From Chitinophaga silvisoli (lineage in GTDB: Bacteria; Bacteroidota; Bacteroidia; Chitinophagales; Chitinophagaceae), in assembly GCF_003412465.1 (NCBI RefSeq), contig NZ_QTJV01000012.1, forward strand, positions 124,001-188,000: a stretch of DNA of 64,000 nt. The letters are read 5' to 3'. Below the pieces are notes generated by a model. It was not told the origin of the DNA, searched no databases, and worked only from the letters and a program-made list of their open reading frames with translations. The first letter of the stretch is position 1; the number at the start of each line of letters is the position of its first letter. Both the position numbers and the translations under genes were made by a program. Positions 51,162 to 60,272 of this stretch are shown one piece after another.

Positions 51162-52460
51162 ATGCGTACATTATTGAGACCTATATTTCTATTGTTATTG
51201 CCTGTTGCCAGCTTCGGACAAAAATCAGTCTTCCCCGGTAGCCCGGACATCAACACTTCGCGCTTAAAATCCGAAAGAACATTGTTCACCATCTATTATG
51301 TAAACGGTACTACCTGGACGAACAAGGGGACCTATACAAATGATATAACAATTCTGGGGGATGAATTGAAGATTTCTACGGACTACAAGGATGAGAAAAA
51401 CGAGCGCTATAAGAAAAGAATCTCAGTTGCAAATGCCAAAACACTGGAACCGCTGAGTTTTAGGTCAGAAAACACCAGGGGGAGCCTTGACCTGAAGTTT
51501 GGCACGACGATCACGGGTAAATACCATTACCTGAACGGGGATAAGGATAAACAGATCTCCCTGAAGCCAGCCGGTAAATTTGTGGATTTCAACGTCGCGG
51601 AACTTTTATTTACAACCCTGCCACTGGATGTGGGGTATAAGGCGACTATCCGTGAATTTTACTACGTAGACAATCCGGATAGTTTACTTTCTAATTACAT
51701 CATTAAGGATGTAAAAAGCTACATTCATCGTTCTCCAAAGACCGGGAATCATGAAGCCTGGCTGGTGAGTGTGCTGGAGGAGCAATCAGGGGCCATTTAC
51801 ACGTACATCATTGATAAGAAGGATCACCGGATCTGGCAGCGGGAAATGCCGGCAGGTGGCGGAATTACGGAGGTGTGTGTGAATGAGGAACTGGATTACC
51901 AGCCGATTGCGGCGAAGTTTAACAAGGAGGAGGCTTTGCAAAAATTGGAGAAAGGAAATAGTGTAATCACGGGTACCGCCTTTGCAAGAGACCATAGTTC
52001 CCGCAATAAGCTGGCTGTGGTGAATATTAACAAAGCACAGTATGCACCGAAGGGTACAGTAGTGTCGATCCTGCCTAATTCAGAATATTTAGAGGAATGG
52101 AAGGCCGTGAATAAGAAGATTGCGAAGGGAAAGAAGCTGCCGCAGGTACCTATTGATCCGAATGTAGCGGATTGTATCAAGAAGACGACGGTGTATGATG
52201 ATAAGGGGCATTTTGAGTTTACGAATTTAATGCCTGGGGAGTATATCCTGATCACAAGTTTTGGGTATACACACCAGTATACATATAGTTATTATGCAGG
52301 TACATCGTACCTGATGCATCCCAGTGGTACGGTGTTGTCATCAAATGATGTCTATAAATCAGCGAATGCGTCTACAGGTGCGACCGCGGAGATAGAGGAG
52401 AAGGTGACGATCCGGAGGGATGGAGAAAAGCTGGATGTGAGCCTGAAGGATGTACGATAA
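51162..52460 (+). CDS. Secreted protein with DUF3108-like and CNA-B/CarboxypepD-like domains
   Basis: 432 aa with signal peptide (LFLLLLPVASFGQ). An N-terminal beta-rich domain (about 35-245; TLFTIYYVNGTTWTNKGTYT, RKRISVANAKTLEPLSFRSE-like order) resembles DUF3108/OMP-biogenesis-type folds. A later domain (about 270-380; VITGTAFARDHSS, YDDKGHFEFTNLMPGEYILI) looks like a carboxypeptidase-regulatory beta-sandwich. Function unknown. It has its own promoter-like sequence and a strong terminator shared with the convergent gene. Fold assignments are tentative. Confidence 0.65.
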   Translation: MRTLLRPIFLLLLPVASFGQKSVFPGSPDINTSRLKSERTLFTIYYVNGTTWTNKGTYTNDITILGDELKISTDYKDEKNERYKKRISVANAKTLEPLSFRSENTRGSLDLKFGTTITGKYHYLNGDKDKQISLKPAGKFVDFNVAELLFTTLPLDVGYKATIREFYYVDNPDSLLSNYIIKDVKSYIHRSPKTGNHEAWLVSVLEEQSGAIYTYIIDKKDHRIWQREMPAGGGITEVCVNEELDYQPIAAKFNKEEALQKLEKGNSVITGTAFARDHSSRNKLAVVNINKAQYAPKGTVVSILPNSEYLEEWKAVNKKIAKGKKLPQVPIDPNVADCIKKTTVYDDKGHFEFTNLMPGEYILITSFGYTHQYTYSYYAGTSYLMHPSGTVLSSNDVYKSANASTGATAEIEEKVTIRRDGEKLDVSLKDVR

Positions 52461-52501
52461 GCTTTTGAAAGAGGGAGGCCGGTACCAGGTGTAGGCCTAT
52501 A

Positions 52502-52551
52502 CAGAAAAGCGGCGCTTTGCCTTAAACAAAGCGCCGCTTTTCTGTTTTTTT
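52502..52551. terminator. Bidirectional terminator with an 18-bp stem
   Basis: CAGAAAAGCGGCGCTTTG (52502-52519) pairs perfectly with 52527-52544 around a seven-base loop, followed by seven T. Serves the convergent genes ending at 52460 and 52564. Confidence 0.92.
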
Positions 52552-52563
52552 ATATGTGGAAGG

Positions 52564-54177
52564 CTATTTTATGGCCAGGGCCAGGACAACTTCATTGATT
52601 GTCTTTTGTGCCTTATCATAATCATTCAGGTCCAGGCTTTGTTTACCAGTTGCCAGCGCCAGGGAATTTGTACTTTTCCCGGTATTTACCAATTCCTGTA
52701 CTTTCTTCAGCAGGAAATCGACATACTGTCTTTCATATCCTTGTTTATCGGCCTGGGTCCATTTTCTGTAAACATTAGGAAGTTCATTGAAACTGATGGG
52801 AATTCCGCCTCCATTGCTGGCATATGAGGCCAGGTTATTCAGTACGGCCATGTCTGCATAGGTGTATTTGACAGCACTGCTATTACTGATCTCGGGATAG
52901 GCGGCCAGTTTTTCAATAAGCCGCATGTTTTGAGTGCTGGTTACATCGACAATAGCGTACCTGTATTTGCTTTCAATTTCGTTAGTAGAAGCGATATCGA
53001 AGAGGATATCGAAGCGTCTGTGATATCCGGCGGCGATAGCCCCGGTAAAACGGCCGGCAGGTTCATTTTTGGCCAGGAAACCCAGGAAGTCCTGTTCCGT
53101 CATGGCTGCTGCTGCAAAGAAGCGATCGGGACTATCTACCTGCATAGGAGAGAAGGCACTGAGCCATTTGGAGTTAATACCGAGTGCAAATCCGACCTTA
53201 TTAGGTTCGGCGGAGTGCAGGAAGTCGGCGATATCAGTGAGCAGTTGCCGGTCGTTATTATAGTATTTTTTTAAATTGTTTATAATCGGTGATCCTTCCT
53301 TTTGTTTTTCAGTAGTGGCATCATAAAAATACTCGTATAGCCGGTGCCAGGCGAGTCCTTTCCGGGCAGGAGAGGTAGCTGGAATATTCACCCGGGTAAA
53401 ATAATTCTTCATCAGGTTAGTCACCATTGTATCCTGGGTGTCGAACTGAAAACCTCTTTCCCAGAAGGTGTTTACCGCCAGGTGAAAAGAATCCGGCATC
53501 TCCTTTATGATATTGTCCAGGCATTTAAAAAAGACATCTCTTGCCGTATCTTTTTGGGCTGCTTTATCTGGTGAGTCTGAGAATCCTCTTTGCATCCCGG
53601 CCACTTGCGAGTTGGCGAGTCTGATCAAAGGAAGCGGTGAATTTTGTACAATTGATGCCAGTGAATAGAGTTTTATAATCTGTGCCCATTGCACGGAGGG
53701 ATCCTGGTTTTTCATCTGTTTTGTTGCAGCTGCCAGGTAGACTACGGCCTGTGTATAACCAGCGTCGAAAGCCGTTTTAAATTGATAGATAGCCTTGCTG
53801 GTATTGGTGTTCAGACCGGAGAAGGCGAAAGACCAGAATATAAGTCCGGCAGTGTAATGGTCCCCGGCATTCATGGTGCTTTCTTTTCCCCTGAAAGTTG
53901 CATTCATGTAATCGGAAAGCAATTTACCATAACTACTGTTGAGCTTATGCAGGGCGATAGGACTAATGTCTGTTACCCATGTTTCGGCGATGTAGTTGAT
54001 GGTTTTACGTTGGAGGCGCTCATTTCCCTGGGCCATGACGGTCTGGAAATAAGGCAGGGCGGAAGCGACATCTCTTCTTTCCAGCATTGCTTTGGCGGTA
54101 TCAAAGGCAATTTCGGGGCTTTGGGAGAAACTTAGATGACAGCATAAGATACAGGCGATCAGCATGACAATTCTCAT
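52564..54177 (-). CDS. Large secreted protein of unknown function
   Basis: 537 aa with signal peptide (MRIVMLIACILCCHLSFSQS). The mature protein is mostly helical; the early part looks TPR/Sel1-like (TAKAMLERRDVASALPYFQT, AIYQFKTAFDAGYTQAVVYL). No catalytic motif, lipobox or membrane segment. I do not recognise the family beyond a possible solenoid. Divergent from the CPBP protease by about 210 bp. Confidence 0.7.
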   Translation of the reverse strand: MRIVMLIACILCCHLSFSQSPEIAFDTAKAMLERRDVASALPYFQTVMAQGNERLQRKTINYIAETWVTDISPIALHKLNSSYGKLLSDYMNATFRGKESTMNAGDHYTAGLIFWSFAFSGLNTNTSKAIYQFKTAFDAGYTQAVVYLAAATKQMKNQDPSVQWAQIIKLYSLASIVQNSPLPLIRLANSQVAGMQRGFSDSPDKAAQKDTARDVFFKCLDNIIKEMPDSFHLAVNTFWERGFQFDTQDTMVTNLMKNYFTRVNIPATSPARKGLAWHRLYEYFYDATTEKQKEGSPIINNLKKYYNNDRQLLTDIADFLHSAEPNKVGFALGINSKWLSAFSPMQVDSPDRFFAAAAMTEQDFLGFLAKNEPAGRFTGAIAAGYHRRFDILFDIASTNEIESKYRYAIVDVTSTQNMRLIEKLAAYPEISNSSAVKYTYADMAVLNNLASYASNGGGIPISFNELPNVYRKWTQADKQGYERQYVDFLLKKVQELVNTGKSTNSLALATGKQSLDLNDYDKAQKTINEVVLALAIK

Positions 54178-54385
54178 ATAGGTGCAATATTATATAGGTG
54201 ATATTGGTATTGAAAATAGAAATTTATTTTTAAAATTTCAATAATTCCGGCGGCGAACTGCCCAGCGATCAGGGGTACTGTATAGAAAGGCAATGGGTAG
54301 GCTCCCCCGGGTACGGGCATTAGTTTTTTTTGTATTAAGCTGAAGGTGCTAAATTGTTCCCATAAATGACGATAAACATTTTGAC

Positions 54386-55210
54386 ATGAAAAAATGGTCA
54401 GCAACAACAAGCCCTCTGATTGTTTATTTTACGCTTGCCTATTCCATCAGCTGGATAATTTGGTTCCCTTTATATAGCCCGGCATTGGGTATTAAGAATC
54501 TACCTGTTCTGCCTTTTCATCACGGGCTGGGAGGCCTTGGTCCTATGCTTGCTGCTTTAATTACTACATGGATCTATGATGGGCGTAAAGGCTTACAATT
54601 GTTAGTGCGGCAAATGCTAAAAGTCAGACCTATATTATTTGTTTTAATTGCTTTGCTCAGTCCATTTATGCTGGCTGCTATGGCCGCGGGGATTAATTTC
54701 CTGTTAAGTGCTCAGACAATCCAGTTAGCCGGGTTGTTTCGGACCAGGGAGTTTCCTGAATTTTCCTTCCTTACTTTTTTGCTTTATAACCTGGTCTTCT
54801 TTGGTTTTGGGGAGGAAGTCGGCTGGCGTGGGTTTGCCTTGCCCAGGTTGCAGGCAGGAAATAATGCCTTATGGGCTAGCATCATCCTGACCATATGCTG
54901 GGCCGTGTGGCACTGGCCGCTTTTCCTGTACCGGCCGGGCTTTGTTCAAATGGGAATTGCCGGCACTTTTGGCTGGATTTTTAGTTTACTGACCGGGAGT
55001 GTATTACTCACCTGGTTGTATAATTCATCCAGGGCAAGTATATTGGTATGTGCCATTTTCCATTCTACGGTAGATATCGCTTTCCTGGCTGATTTTGCCG
55101 ACCAGCAAATTATTAATTATATGGGTATGCTGATTACTATCTGGGGAATTGGAACGATATTGATTTTCAAACCCAGGCATCTTTCGTATGTAGAAAGGAC
55201 CATTCGATAA
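54386..55210 (+). CDS. CPBP-family intramembrane glutamic protease
   Basis: 274 aa, about seven to eight transmembrane helices. The catalytic signature is intact: FGFGEEVGWRGFALPRLQ (EE..xR motif 1), a W..WHWPLF motif 2, and FHSTVDIAF motif 3 containing the His. CPBP (Abi/CAAX-type) proteases cleave within membranes or process prenylated or peptide substrates; in bacteria some give self-immunity to bacteriocins. No bacteriocin gene was found nearby. The Crp-like regulator follows 32 bp later. Confidence 0.9.
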   Translation: MKKWSATTSPLIVYFTLAYSISWIIWFPLYSPALGIKNLPVLPFHHGLGGLGPMLAALITTWIYDGRKGLQLLVRQMLKVRPILFVLIALLSPFMLAAMAAGINFLLSAQTIQLAGLFRTREFPEFSFLTFLLYNLVFFGFGEEVGWRGFALPRLQAGNNALWASIILTICWAVWHWPLFLYRPGFVQMGIAGTFGWIFSLLTGSVLLTWLYNSSRASILVCAIFHSTVDIAFLADFADQQIINYMGMLITIWGIGTILIFKPRHLSYVERTIR

Positions 55211-55242
55211 ATTATTTCACTAACATATATTCGAACTGACGC

Positions 55243-55821
55243 ATGAAAGAAGTTATACAAAAAGCCCTGTCCGTTTATTCTCCTATTACTGATGCTACTG
55301 CCGCTCTCTTGTCTGGCGCTGCAGAAATTGTCAACTTTTCCGCAGACGAGTTTCTTGAACAGGAAAATAATGTGATTCGCAATGAATTTGTTGTACTGGA
55401 GGGAATTGTACGGGGCTATCTGCTTAATTCAGAAGGAGAAGATGTGACCGTCAATTTCTATGTAAGTGGCAATGCTGTGACCCCGGCCATTATGCGTGGA
55501 GTTAATAACCGTTCCATTTACAATCTGCAGGTTATTTCCGGCAAGGCCAGCATCCTGGTGTTTAATAATATGAGAATGGAGGACCTGATGCCCTATAATG
55601 CTGATCTGCAGCAGTTCGGGAATACCATAGTGATGTTGGACAGTATGCGCAGGGTAGAAAAAGAAGTATTATTATTAAAGGAAACTGCCAGGGGGAAACT
55701 GGATTGGTTCCGCAAGATTTACCCCGGACTGGAAAATGAGATACAACATTATTATATAGCCTCATATCTTGGTATAACCCCAACTTCTCTTAGCAGGGTA
55801 CGGGGCACTTCTGCTGTCTGA
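55243..55821 (+). CDS. Crp/Fnr-family transcriptional regulator
   Basis: 192 aa. Cyclic-nucleotide-binding-like domain about 25-115 (FSADEFLEQENNVIRNEFVV, GEDVTVNFYVSGNAVTPAIM) and a short C-terminal helix-turn-helix (YYIASYLGITPTSLSRVRG). The recognition helix and lack of N-terminal cysteines do not look like oxygen-sensing FNR, so it is not the obvious factor for the TGAY-N4-RTCA sites. Same strand as the CPBP gene and probably linked to it. Confidence 0.9.
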   Translation: MKEVIQKALSVYSPITDATAALLSGAAEIVNFSADEFLEQENNVIRNEFVVLEGIVRGYLLNSEGEDVTVNFYVSGNAVTPAIMRGVNNRSIYNLQVISGKASILVFNNMRMEDLMPYNADLQQFGNTIVMLDSMRRVEKEVLLLKETARGKLDWFRKIYPGLENEIQHYYIASYLGITPTSLSRVRGTSAV

Positions 55822-56066
55822 AAAATCTTGCCAAATGTAAATGAGATTTAAAATCTGATTCTCAAATTTTGCAGCGCGGCGATTGTCCCCATTTGCACAT
55901 CTCATCCGTCATGTAGCAAATGTAGGGGTTCAATGCTGCGTGCTTAACCTTTTGTCTGCCTGGGCCGGGTGTATGAACCTGGTTCCGGGTAGTGGATTTT
56001 TTTGCTGTACTGGTTGAAAAGGGGAGCCCTATAAGTAATGAGAATTAGTTAAATAAAAGAATAATC
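55822..56066. other. 245-bp intergenic region
   Basis: Contains no credible ORF. A weak dyad (CCCCATTTGC near 55888, GCAAATGTAGGGG near 55918) is seen, but no clear promoter or terminator. Confidence 0.4.
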
Positions 56067-57092
56067 ATGAAAAAGACAGTTTTAGTTGCCCTCTTTGGTG
56101 GCATCCTTACTATCCACCATGCGAATGCCCAGTTTGGGAAGATGACGGATAAAATTAAACCCTCTGCAGGCAAGATAAAAGATGCAGCTGCGCAGGGACA
56201 GCATGCTACAGAACAGGTACAGGATGTAAAAAACACTTCAGGAGAAGATATATCCAAAGTGAACCCCCATCCTGCAAAGACAGCAATTTTTTTTTCTAAA
56301 GGTAAGCCTGGAACTGCTTTCTCCACGGATTTTTCTGAGGGAGATTATATTTATGCACACATTGTTTTCCCAAAGCCGATCAAAGAATATGTGACAGATA
56401 ATATATTGACATTTGATGTGGCATATAAAGAGGAAGGTAGTGATGATTATTCAGTGAATTATGTGAAGGTGGATGTCTCTAAAGTGAACCAGGAAAATAA
56501 AGAGCTGGATTTTGATGTATTGGCGAAGCCTGCTGATGCAACTACTGTTTATGCTGACAGGATGCAATCTCCGGCGCTGATAGGGATGGTGATGCGCTTG
56601 TCTCAACCGGGGGTGAAAACTGAATTCAACTGGAAGATCGAGGGTTTACAGGGCAGCTTTTACCTGACGATGAAAAGTATGAAGGGTTTTGCCGATTTTA
56701 TACAGCCTATTCAAAAGAAGGCCAATGATTTTGCACAGGAGGATGATGCGATGAAAGCGGAGCTGCCGGAAGAATTCAGCCGCTCATCCTATGCCTTTGC
56801 AGATCCTCAGCTCAGTAAAGCAAATATCATCAAATATCTGCCGGCGAATATTGAAATCCTGAAATTTGTGGTAGGTCCGGGCGATGATTATAAGGTGATG
56901 AAAAATGAACTGGGGGTCATTGTTTACAAACAGACAGCGCGGTATATCATGGCTGCTTACAAGGATAAGAAAACAGGGAATTGTTATTATGATAACATCA
57001 TCTTTGAACGGCCTTACGAGGGAAATGGGAAGTATGGTAGTTTGAAAGTGCGTACCAATGGTGAGCGGATAGATTGTGCTAAAATTAAATAG
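56067..57092 (+). CDS. Secreted protein of unknown function
   Basis: 341 aa with signal peptide (MKKTVLVALFGGILTIHHANA). A lysine/alanine-rich linker (GKMTDKIKPSAGKIKDAAAQ) precedes a beta-rich domain (DYIYAHIVFPKPIKEYVTDN, DYSVNYVKVDVSKVNQEN) and a C-terminal region with two late cysteines (GNCYYDNI, GERIDCAKIK) that could form a disulfide. Not a family I can name. Two bases separate it from the alpha/beta hydrolase, so they share a transcript. Confidence 0.7.
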   Translation: MKKTVLVALFGGILTIHHANAQFGKMTDKIKPSAGKIKDAAAQGQHATEQVQDVKNTSGEDISKVNPHPAKTAIFFSKGKPGTAFSTDFSEGDYIYAHIVFPKPIKEYVTDNILTFDVAYKEEGSDDYSVNYVKVDVSKVNQENKELDFDVLAKPADATTVYADRMQSPALIGMVMRLSQPGVKTEFNWKIEGLQGSFYLTMKSMKGFADFIQPIQKKANDFAQEDDAMKAELPEEFSRSSYAFADPQLSKANIIKYLPANIEILKFVVGPGDDYKVMKNELGVIVYKQTARYIMAAYKDKKTGNCYYDNIIFERPYEGNGKYGSLKVRTNGERIDCAKIK

Positions 57093-57093
57093 G

Positions 57094-57939
57094 ATGCAGC
57101 AGAAAATACAATTTTATAGTGAAGGCGTACGGTTGGCAGGGCATTTATATTTCCCGGATCATTTCTCGCCTTCGCAGCATTACCCGGCTATCATTGTGGG
57201 TGGATCATGGACCACAGTTAAAGAACAAATGAGTGGCTTATATGCGGAGCGATTGTCGCGCCATGGGTTTATTACACTGGCTTTTGACCCGCGTTATTTT
57301 GGGGAGAGTGAGGGTGAACCGCGATTCTGGGAAAAACCGGAAGCTAAGATAGCAGACTATAACAATGCTGTATCCTTCCTGCAAACAGTGAAGGGAGTGG
57401 ACAGGGAGAAGATCTTTTTGGCGGCGGTATGTGCCAGTGCAGGATATATGGCGGCACTGGCAGCGAAGAATGAGCAGGTGAAAGGATTGGCTACAATAGC
57501 AGGATGGCTTCATGATGCGGAGAGCGTGAGATTGATATATGGCGGGGAAGAAGGTGTTCGGGAAAAGTTAGACAATGCGGCACTTGCCCGGGAGGTATTT
57601 GAGGAGCGGGGTGAGGTAAAATATATTCCTGCAATCAGCACATCAGATGCTTCGGCGGCCATGTTTGGAGACTATGATTATTATTTAAACCCCTTGCGTG
57701 GCGGCATACCACAGTGGAGTGCAGATAAATTTGCGGTCATCAGCTGGCAGGGCTGGCTGACTTTTGACCCCATGTCTTACGCTGTGTCTATCCGGCAACC
57801 GGTATTAATGGTTCATGGAGATGGAGCTGTATTGGCGGAAAATGCCAGGCGGTTTTTCGACAACATCCCACATTCCCAAAAAGTCTTATATTGGACAAAT
57901 GGAAGTCAGTTTGATTTTTATGACAACCCCTTACGGTAA
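57094..57939 (+). CDS. Alpha/beta hydrolase (dienelactone-hydrolase-like), C-terminus frameshifted
   Basis: 281 aa as read from the ATG at 57094 (MQQKIQFYSEGVRLAGHLYF). YcjY/DLH-like: PAIIVGGSWTTVKEQMSGLY, LAFDPRYFGESEGEP, a nucleophile-elbow segment FLAAVCASAGYMAALA, and VLMVHGDGAVLAENARRFFD with the acid position. The frame stops at GSQFDFYDNPLR-TAA. The next frame directly continues the family ending: VNEAVAAISVFFKSLDALTS, stop at 57996-57998, overlapping the ATG of the next gene. A single lost base near 57933-57936 (CGG) explains this. Either a real truncation of the last 20 residues or a sequencing error. Confidence 0.85.
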   Translation: MQQKIQFYSEGVRLAGHLYFPDHFSPSQHYPAIIVGGSWTTVKEQMSGLYAERLSRHGFITLAFDPRYFGESEGEPRFWEKPEAKIADYNNAVSFLQTVKGVDREKIFLAAVCASAGYMAALAAKNEQVKGLATIAGWLHDAESVRLIYGGEEGVREKLDNAALAREVFEERGEVKYIPAISTSDASAAMFGDYDYYLNPLRGGIPQWSADKFAVISWQGWLTFDPMSYAVSIRQPVLMVHGDGAVLAENARRFFDNIPHSQKVLYWTNGSQFDFYDNPLR

Positions 57940-57994
57940 ACGAGGCAGTAGCAGCTATTAGCGTTTTTTTCAAATCCCTGGATGCACTTACATC

Positions 57995-58429
57995 ATGAAA
58001 ACAGATATCATTCACCAGATACGGGAATTATTTGCCGGCGCGGACGAACGTGACTGGCAAAAGGTAGCGGTAACGATGAGTGACCGTGTATTACTTGATT
58101 ATTCGTCTATGAATGGCAATCCGGGGGCGGTATTGACCCCGCTGCAGATTACAGATATGTGGTCCGGATTTCTGCCGGGGTTTGATAAGACCATCCACCG
58201 GCTGTCAGGGTTTGTGGTAGATGAGAACGGGGACACCTGTACGGCTCATTTTAAGGGTGTGGCGGAGCATTGGATAGGGACTGCATGCTGGGTGGTGGAA
58301 GGTACTTATGATGTGACATTGAAGCTGGCTGCTTACAAATGGCTGATCACCGATCTGACATTCCATTTTGAACAACAAAGTGGTGATACTAATCTGCCTG
58401 TATTGGCGCTGGAACGATTGAAAGCATAG
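57995..58429 (+). CDS. NTF2-like (SnoaL-type) protein
   Basis: 144 aa cone-shaped NTF2-like fold: DIIHQIRELFAGADERDWQK at the N-terminus, LQITDMWSGFLPGFDKTIHR, TCTAHFKGVAEHWIG and a final WLITDLTFHFEQQSGD strand. Such domains act as small-molecule isomerases/hydrolases or ligand binders. If the upstream frameshift is corrected, its ATG overlaps the hydrolase stop (ATGA), indicating the two act in one pathway. Substrate unknown. Confidence 0.85.
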   Translation: MKTDIIHQIRELFAGADERDWQKVAVTMSDRVLLDYSSMNGNPGAVLTPLQITDMWSGFLPGFDKTIHRLSGFVVDENGDTCTAHFKGVAEHWIGTACWVVEGTYDVTLKLAAYKWLITDLTFHFEQQSGDTNLPVLALERLKA

Positions 58430-58485
58430 TTTGTCCCCGTCTCACATATTCGATCGTTATCAATACGAACATAAACGTTTTAAAC

Positions 58486-58842
58486 ATGAAAGAATTTGTT
58501 TTGATCTTCAGAAACAGTGTTCAGGAAGGCGGAAATCCTTCACCTGAGCAGATGCAGCAGTTATTGACCGACTGGATGAACTGGATGGGAGGTATTGCTG
58601 CACAGGACAAGCTGGCTGACAGGGGGAACCGCCTTTCCATGTCAGAGGGCAAAACAGTAAAGCCGGGAGATGTAGTTACTGATGGGCCTTACACGGAGGT
58701 GAAGGAATTTATCAATGGCTATATCATTGTGAAGACAGCGAATATTGAGGATGCGGTGAGTATTGCCCGGGAATGCCCGATCCTGAATGTAGGTGGTCAT
58801 GTGGAGGTAAGAAAGGTGGTGAGTCCGGACGACCATAGTTAA
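58486..58842 (+). CDS. YCII-related (DGPF-type) protein
   Basis: 118 aa. YCII/DGPF fold: KEFVLIFRNSVQEGGNPSPE, MQQLLTDWMNWMGGIAAQDK, the DGPYTEVKEFINGYIIV segment (DGPF-like motif as DGPY) and a C-terminal strand GHVEVRKVV. The neighbouring downstream gene is an ECF sigma factor of the group that regularly pairs with DGPF proteins. Presumed to be the target or modulator of that sigma factor. Confidence 0.9.
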   Translation: MKEFVLIFRNSVQEGGNPSPEQMQQLLTDWMNWMGGIAAQDKLADRGNRLSMSEGKTVKPGDVVTDGPYTEVKEFINGYIIVKTANIEDAVSIARECPILNVGGHVEVRKVVSPDDHS

Positions 58843-58951
58843 ACTGATTTAATAAGGAGGCAGGATCCTGAATGACGGCAGATCTTGTCGTCATTCGGTG
58901 TGTATAAGAGTACCTGTTTTCCATAGCAATGTGAGTGCAAAAGCAGGCTTT

Positions 58952-60208
58952 ATGAATGTAAACAATGAGCATATCGACACCCTGATTCCCCATCTTTTTC
59001 GCCAGGAATATGCAAAGATTACAGCCGTGCTGAGTCGTCATTTCGGTTTGCAGCATATAGAAGTGGCAGAAGACATTGCCAGCGAGACTTTTGTAAAAGC
59101 TATGAGTCACTGGGCGGTACATGGAATACCTGCCTCTCCGGCAGCATGGCTTTATACGGTGGCAAAGAATAAAGCGAAAGATTATTTAAGGCGGCAAGTG
59201 CTATTTGAATCTGAAATTAAAAATGAGATAAAGGGAACTGAAAAAGAGGCGGAGCAGGAGTTTGAGTTTAGTGAGGAGATCATAGCGGATAGTCAGCTCC
59301 TGATGATCTTCGTGGTGTGTGATCCTGTAAATCCTCCTTCAACGCAGATCTGCCTTGCTTTGCAAATACTTTGCGGGTTTAGTGTGGAAGAGATTGCGGG
59401 GGCTTTTCTTTCAAACAGGGAGACGATCAAAAAACGCCTGCACAGGGGAAGGGTAAATCTGAGGACGAATAGTTTTCAGCTCAGGTCATTGAACCGGATG
59501 GAGGTAGATGCGAGGATGTCTGCAGTGTTGAAGACGATCTACCTCTTGTTTAATGAGGGATATTTTTCACAGAATGAAAAGGTGTTTATCCGGAAAGACC
59601 TTTGTGCAGAGGCAATGAGATTGACATTATTGCTGGTGGAGAATCAGCTGACGAATAGTTCTGAGGCCAACGCGCTGCTGGCGTTAATGAGTTTTCAGAG
59701 TTCGCGTTTGAATGCACGGACAAACGAATTGGGAGAGGCCATTTTGTATGAGGACCAGGATAGGGAATTATGGGACCAGTTCCTTATGCAGAAGGGGTAT
59801 TATTATCTCGGGAAGGCTTTTGCGGATAAGGTGGTATCTAAATACCACCTGGAAGCGGGGATAGCTTGCTGGCATACGACTGGTGGGGATGCTAAGTGGC
59901 CGCAAATATTACAGTTGTACAATCAGCTGATAATGCTGGAATATTCGCCGATGACGGTGATTAACCGGGCGTTTGCGTTTGCGAAGGTGTATGGATGTAA
60001 GCAGGCGTTGAAGGAAATGGAGAAGATTGATTTTCCGCAGAACAGTTATTATCATGGCCTGATGGGTTTTTTGTATAGTGAGCTGGATGTGGGGCAGGCT
60101 ATAGGGCATTATAGGAAGGCGTTGGCGCTTACGGGATCTGTAGCGGAGCAAAGGGTGATTGCAGGGCGGATTGAGCGGCTGGGTGGACGGGCAGATGTGG
60201 TCGCATAG
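58952..60208 (+). CDS. ECF42-type sigma factor with C-terminal DUF6596 extension
   Basis: 418 aa from the ATG at 58952 (MNVNNEHIDTLIPHLFRQEY); the in-frame ATG at 58898 would add 18 unlikely residues. Sigma regions 2 and 4 lie at about 10-180 (EVAEDIASETFVKAMSHWAV, GFSVEEIAGAFLSNRETIKK). A long extension about 180-415 contains the DUF6596 signature (KTIYLLFNEGYFSQN) and TPR-like repeats (ALKEMEKIDFPQNSYYHGLM). ECF42 factors use this extension rather than an anti-sigma factor and act on DGPF/YCII genes, present here 110 bp upstream. Confidence 0.9.
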   Translation: MNVNNEHIDTLIPHLFRQEYAKITAVLSRHFGLQHIEVAEDIASETFVKAMSHWAVHGIPASPAAWLYTVAKNKAKDYLRRQVLFESEIKNEIKGTEKEAEQEFEFSEEIIADSQLLMIFVVCDPVNPPSTQICLALQILCGFSVEEIAGAFLSNRETIKKRLHRGRVNLRTNSFQLRSLNRMEVDARMSAVLKTIYLLFNEGYFSQNEKVFIRKDLCAEAMRLTLLLVENQLTNSSEANALLALMSFQSSRLNARTNELGEAILYEDQDRELWDQFLMQKGYYYLGKAFADKVVSKYHLEAGIACWHTTGGDAKWPQILQLYNQLIMLEYSPMTVINRAFAFAKVYGCKQALKEMEKIDFPQNSYYHGLMGFLYSELDVGQAIGHYRKALALTGSVAEQRVIAGRIERLGGRADVVA

Positions 60209-60272
60209 GAAGTGGAATTGGAAGATCCTTATTACTTTTTATACTACCTTGCGCAGGACTTTTTTATTTTCT

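Noticed and set aside
54386..55210. CPBP protease as immunity protein of a bacteriocin cluster
   Set aside because: No precursor peptide, modification enzyme or transporter is present nearby.
55243..55821. The Crp-like protein as the regulator of the FNR-like dyads
   Set aside because: It lacks the N-terminal cysteines and the typical FNR recognition helix, and lies 4 kb from the nearest site; an unlinked regulator is more likely.
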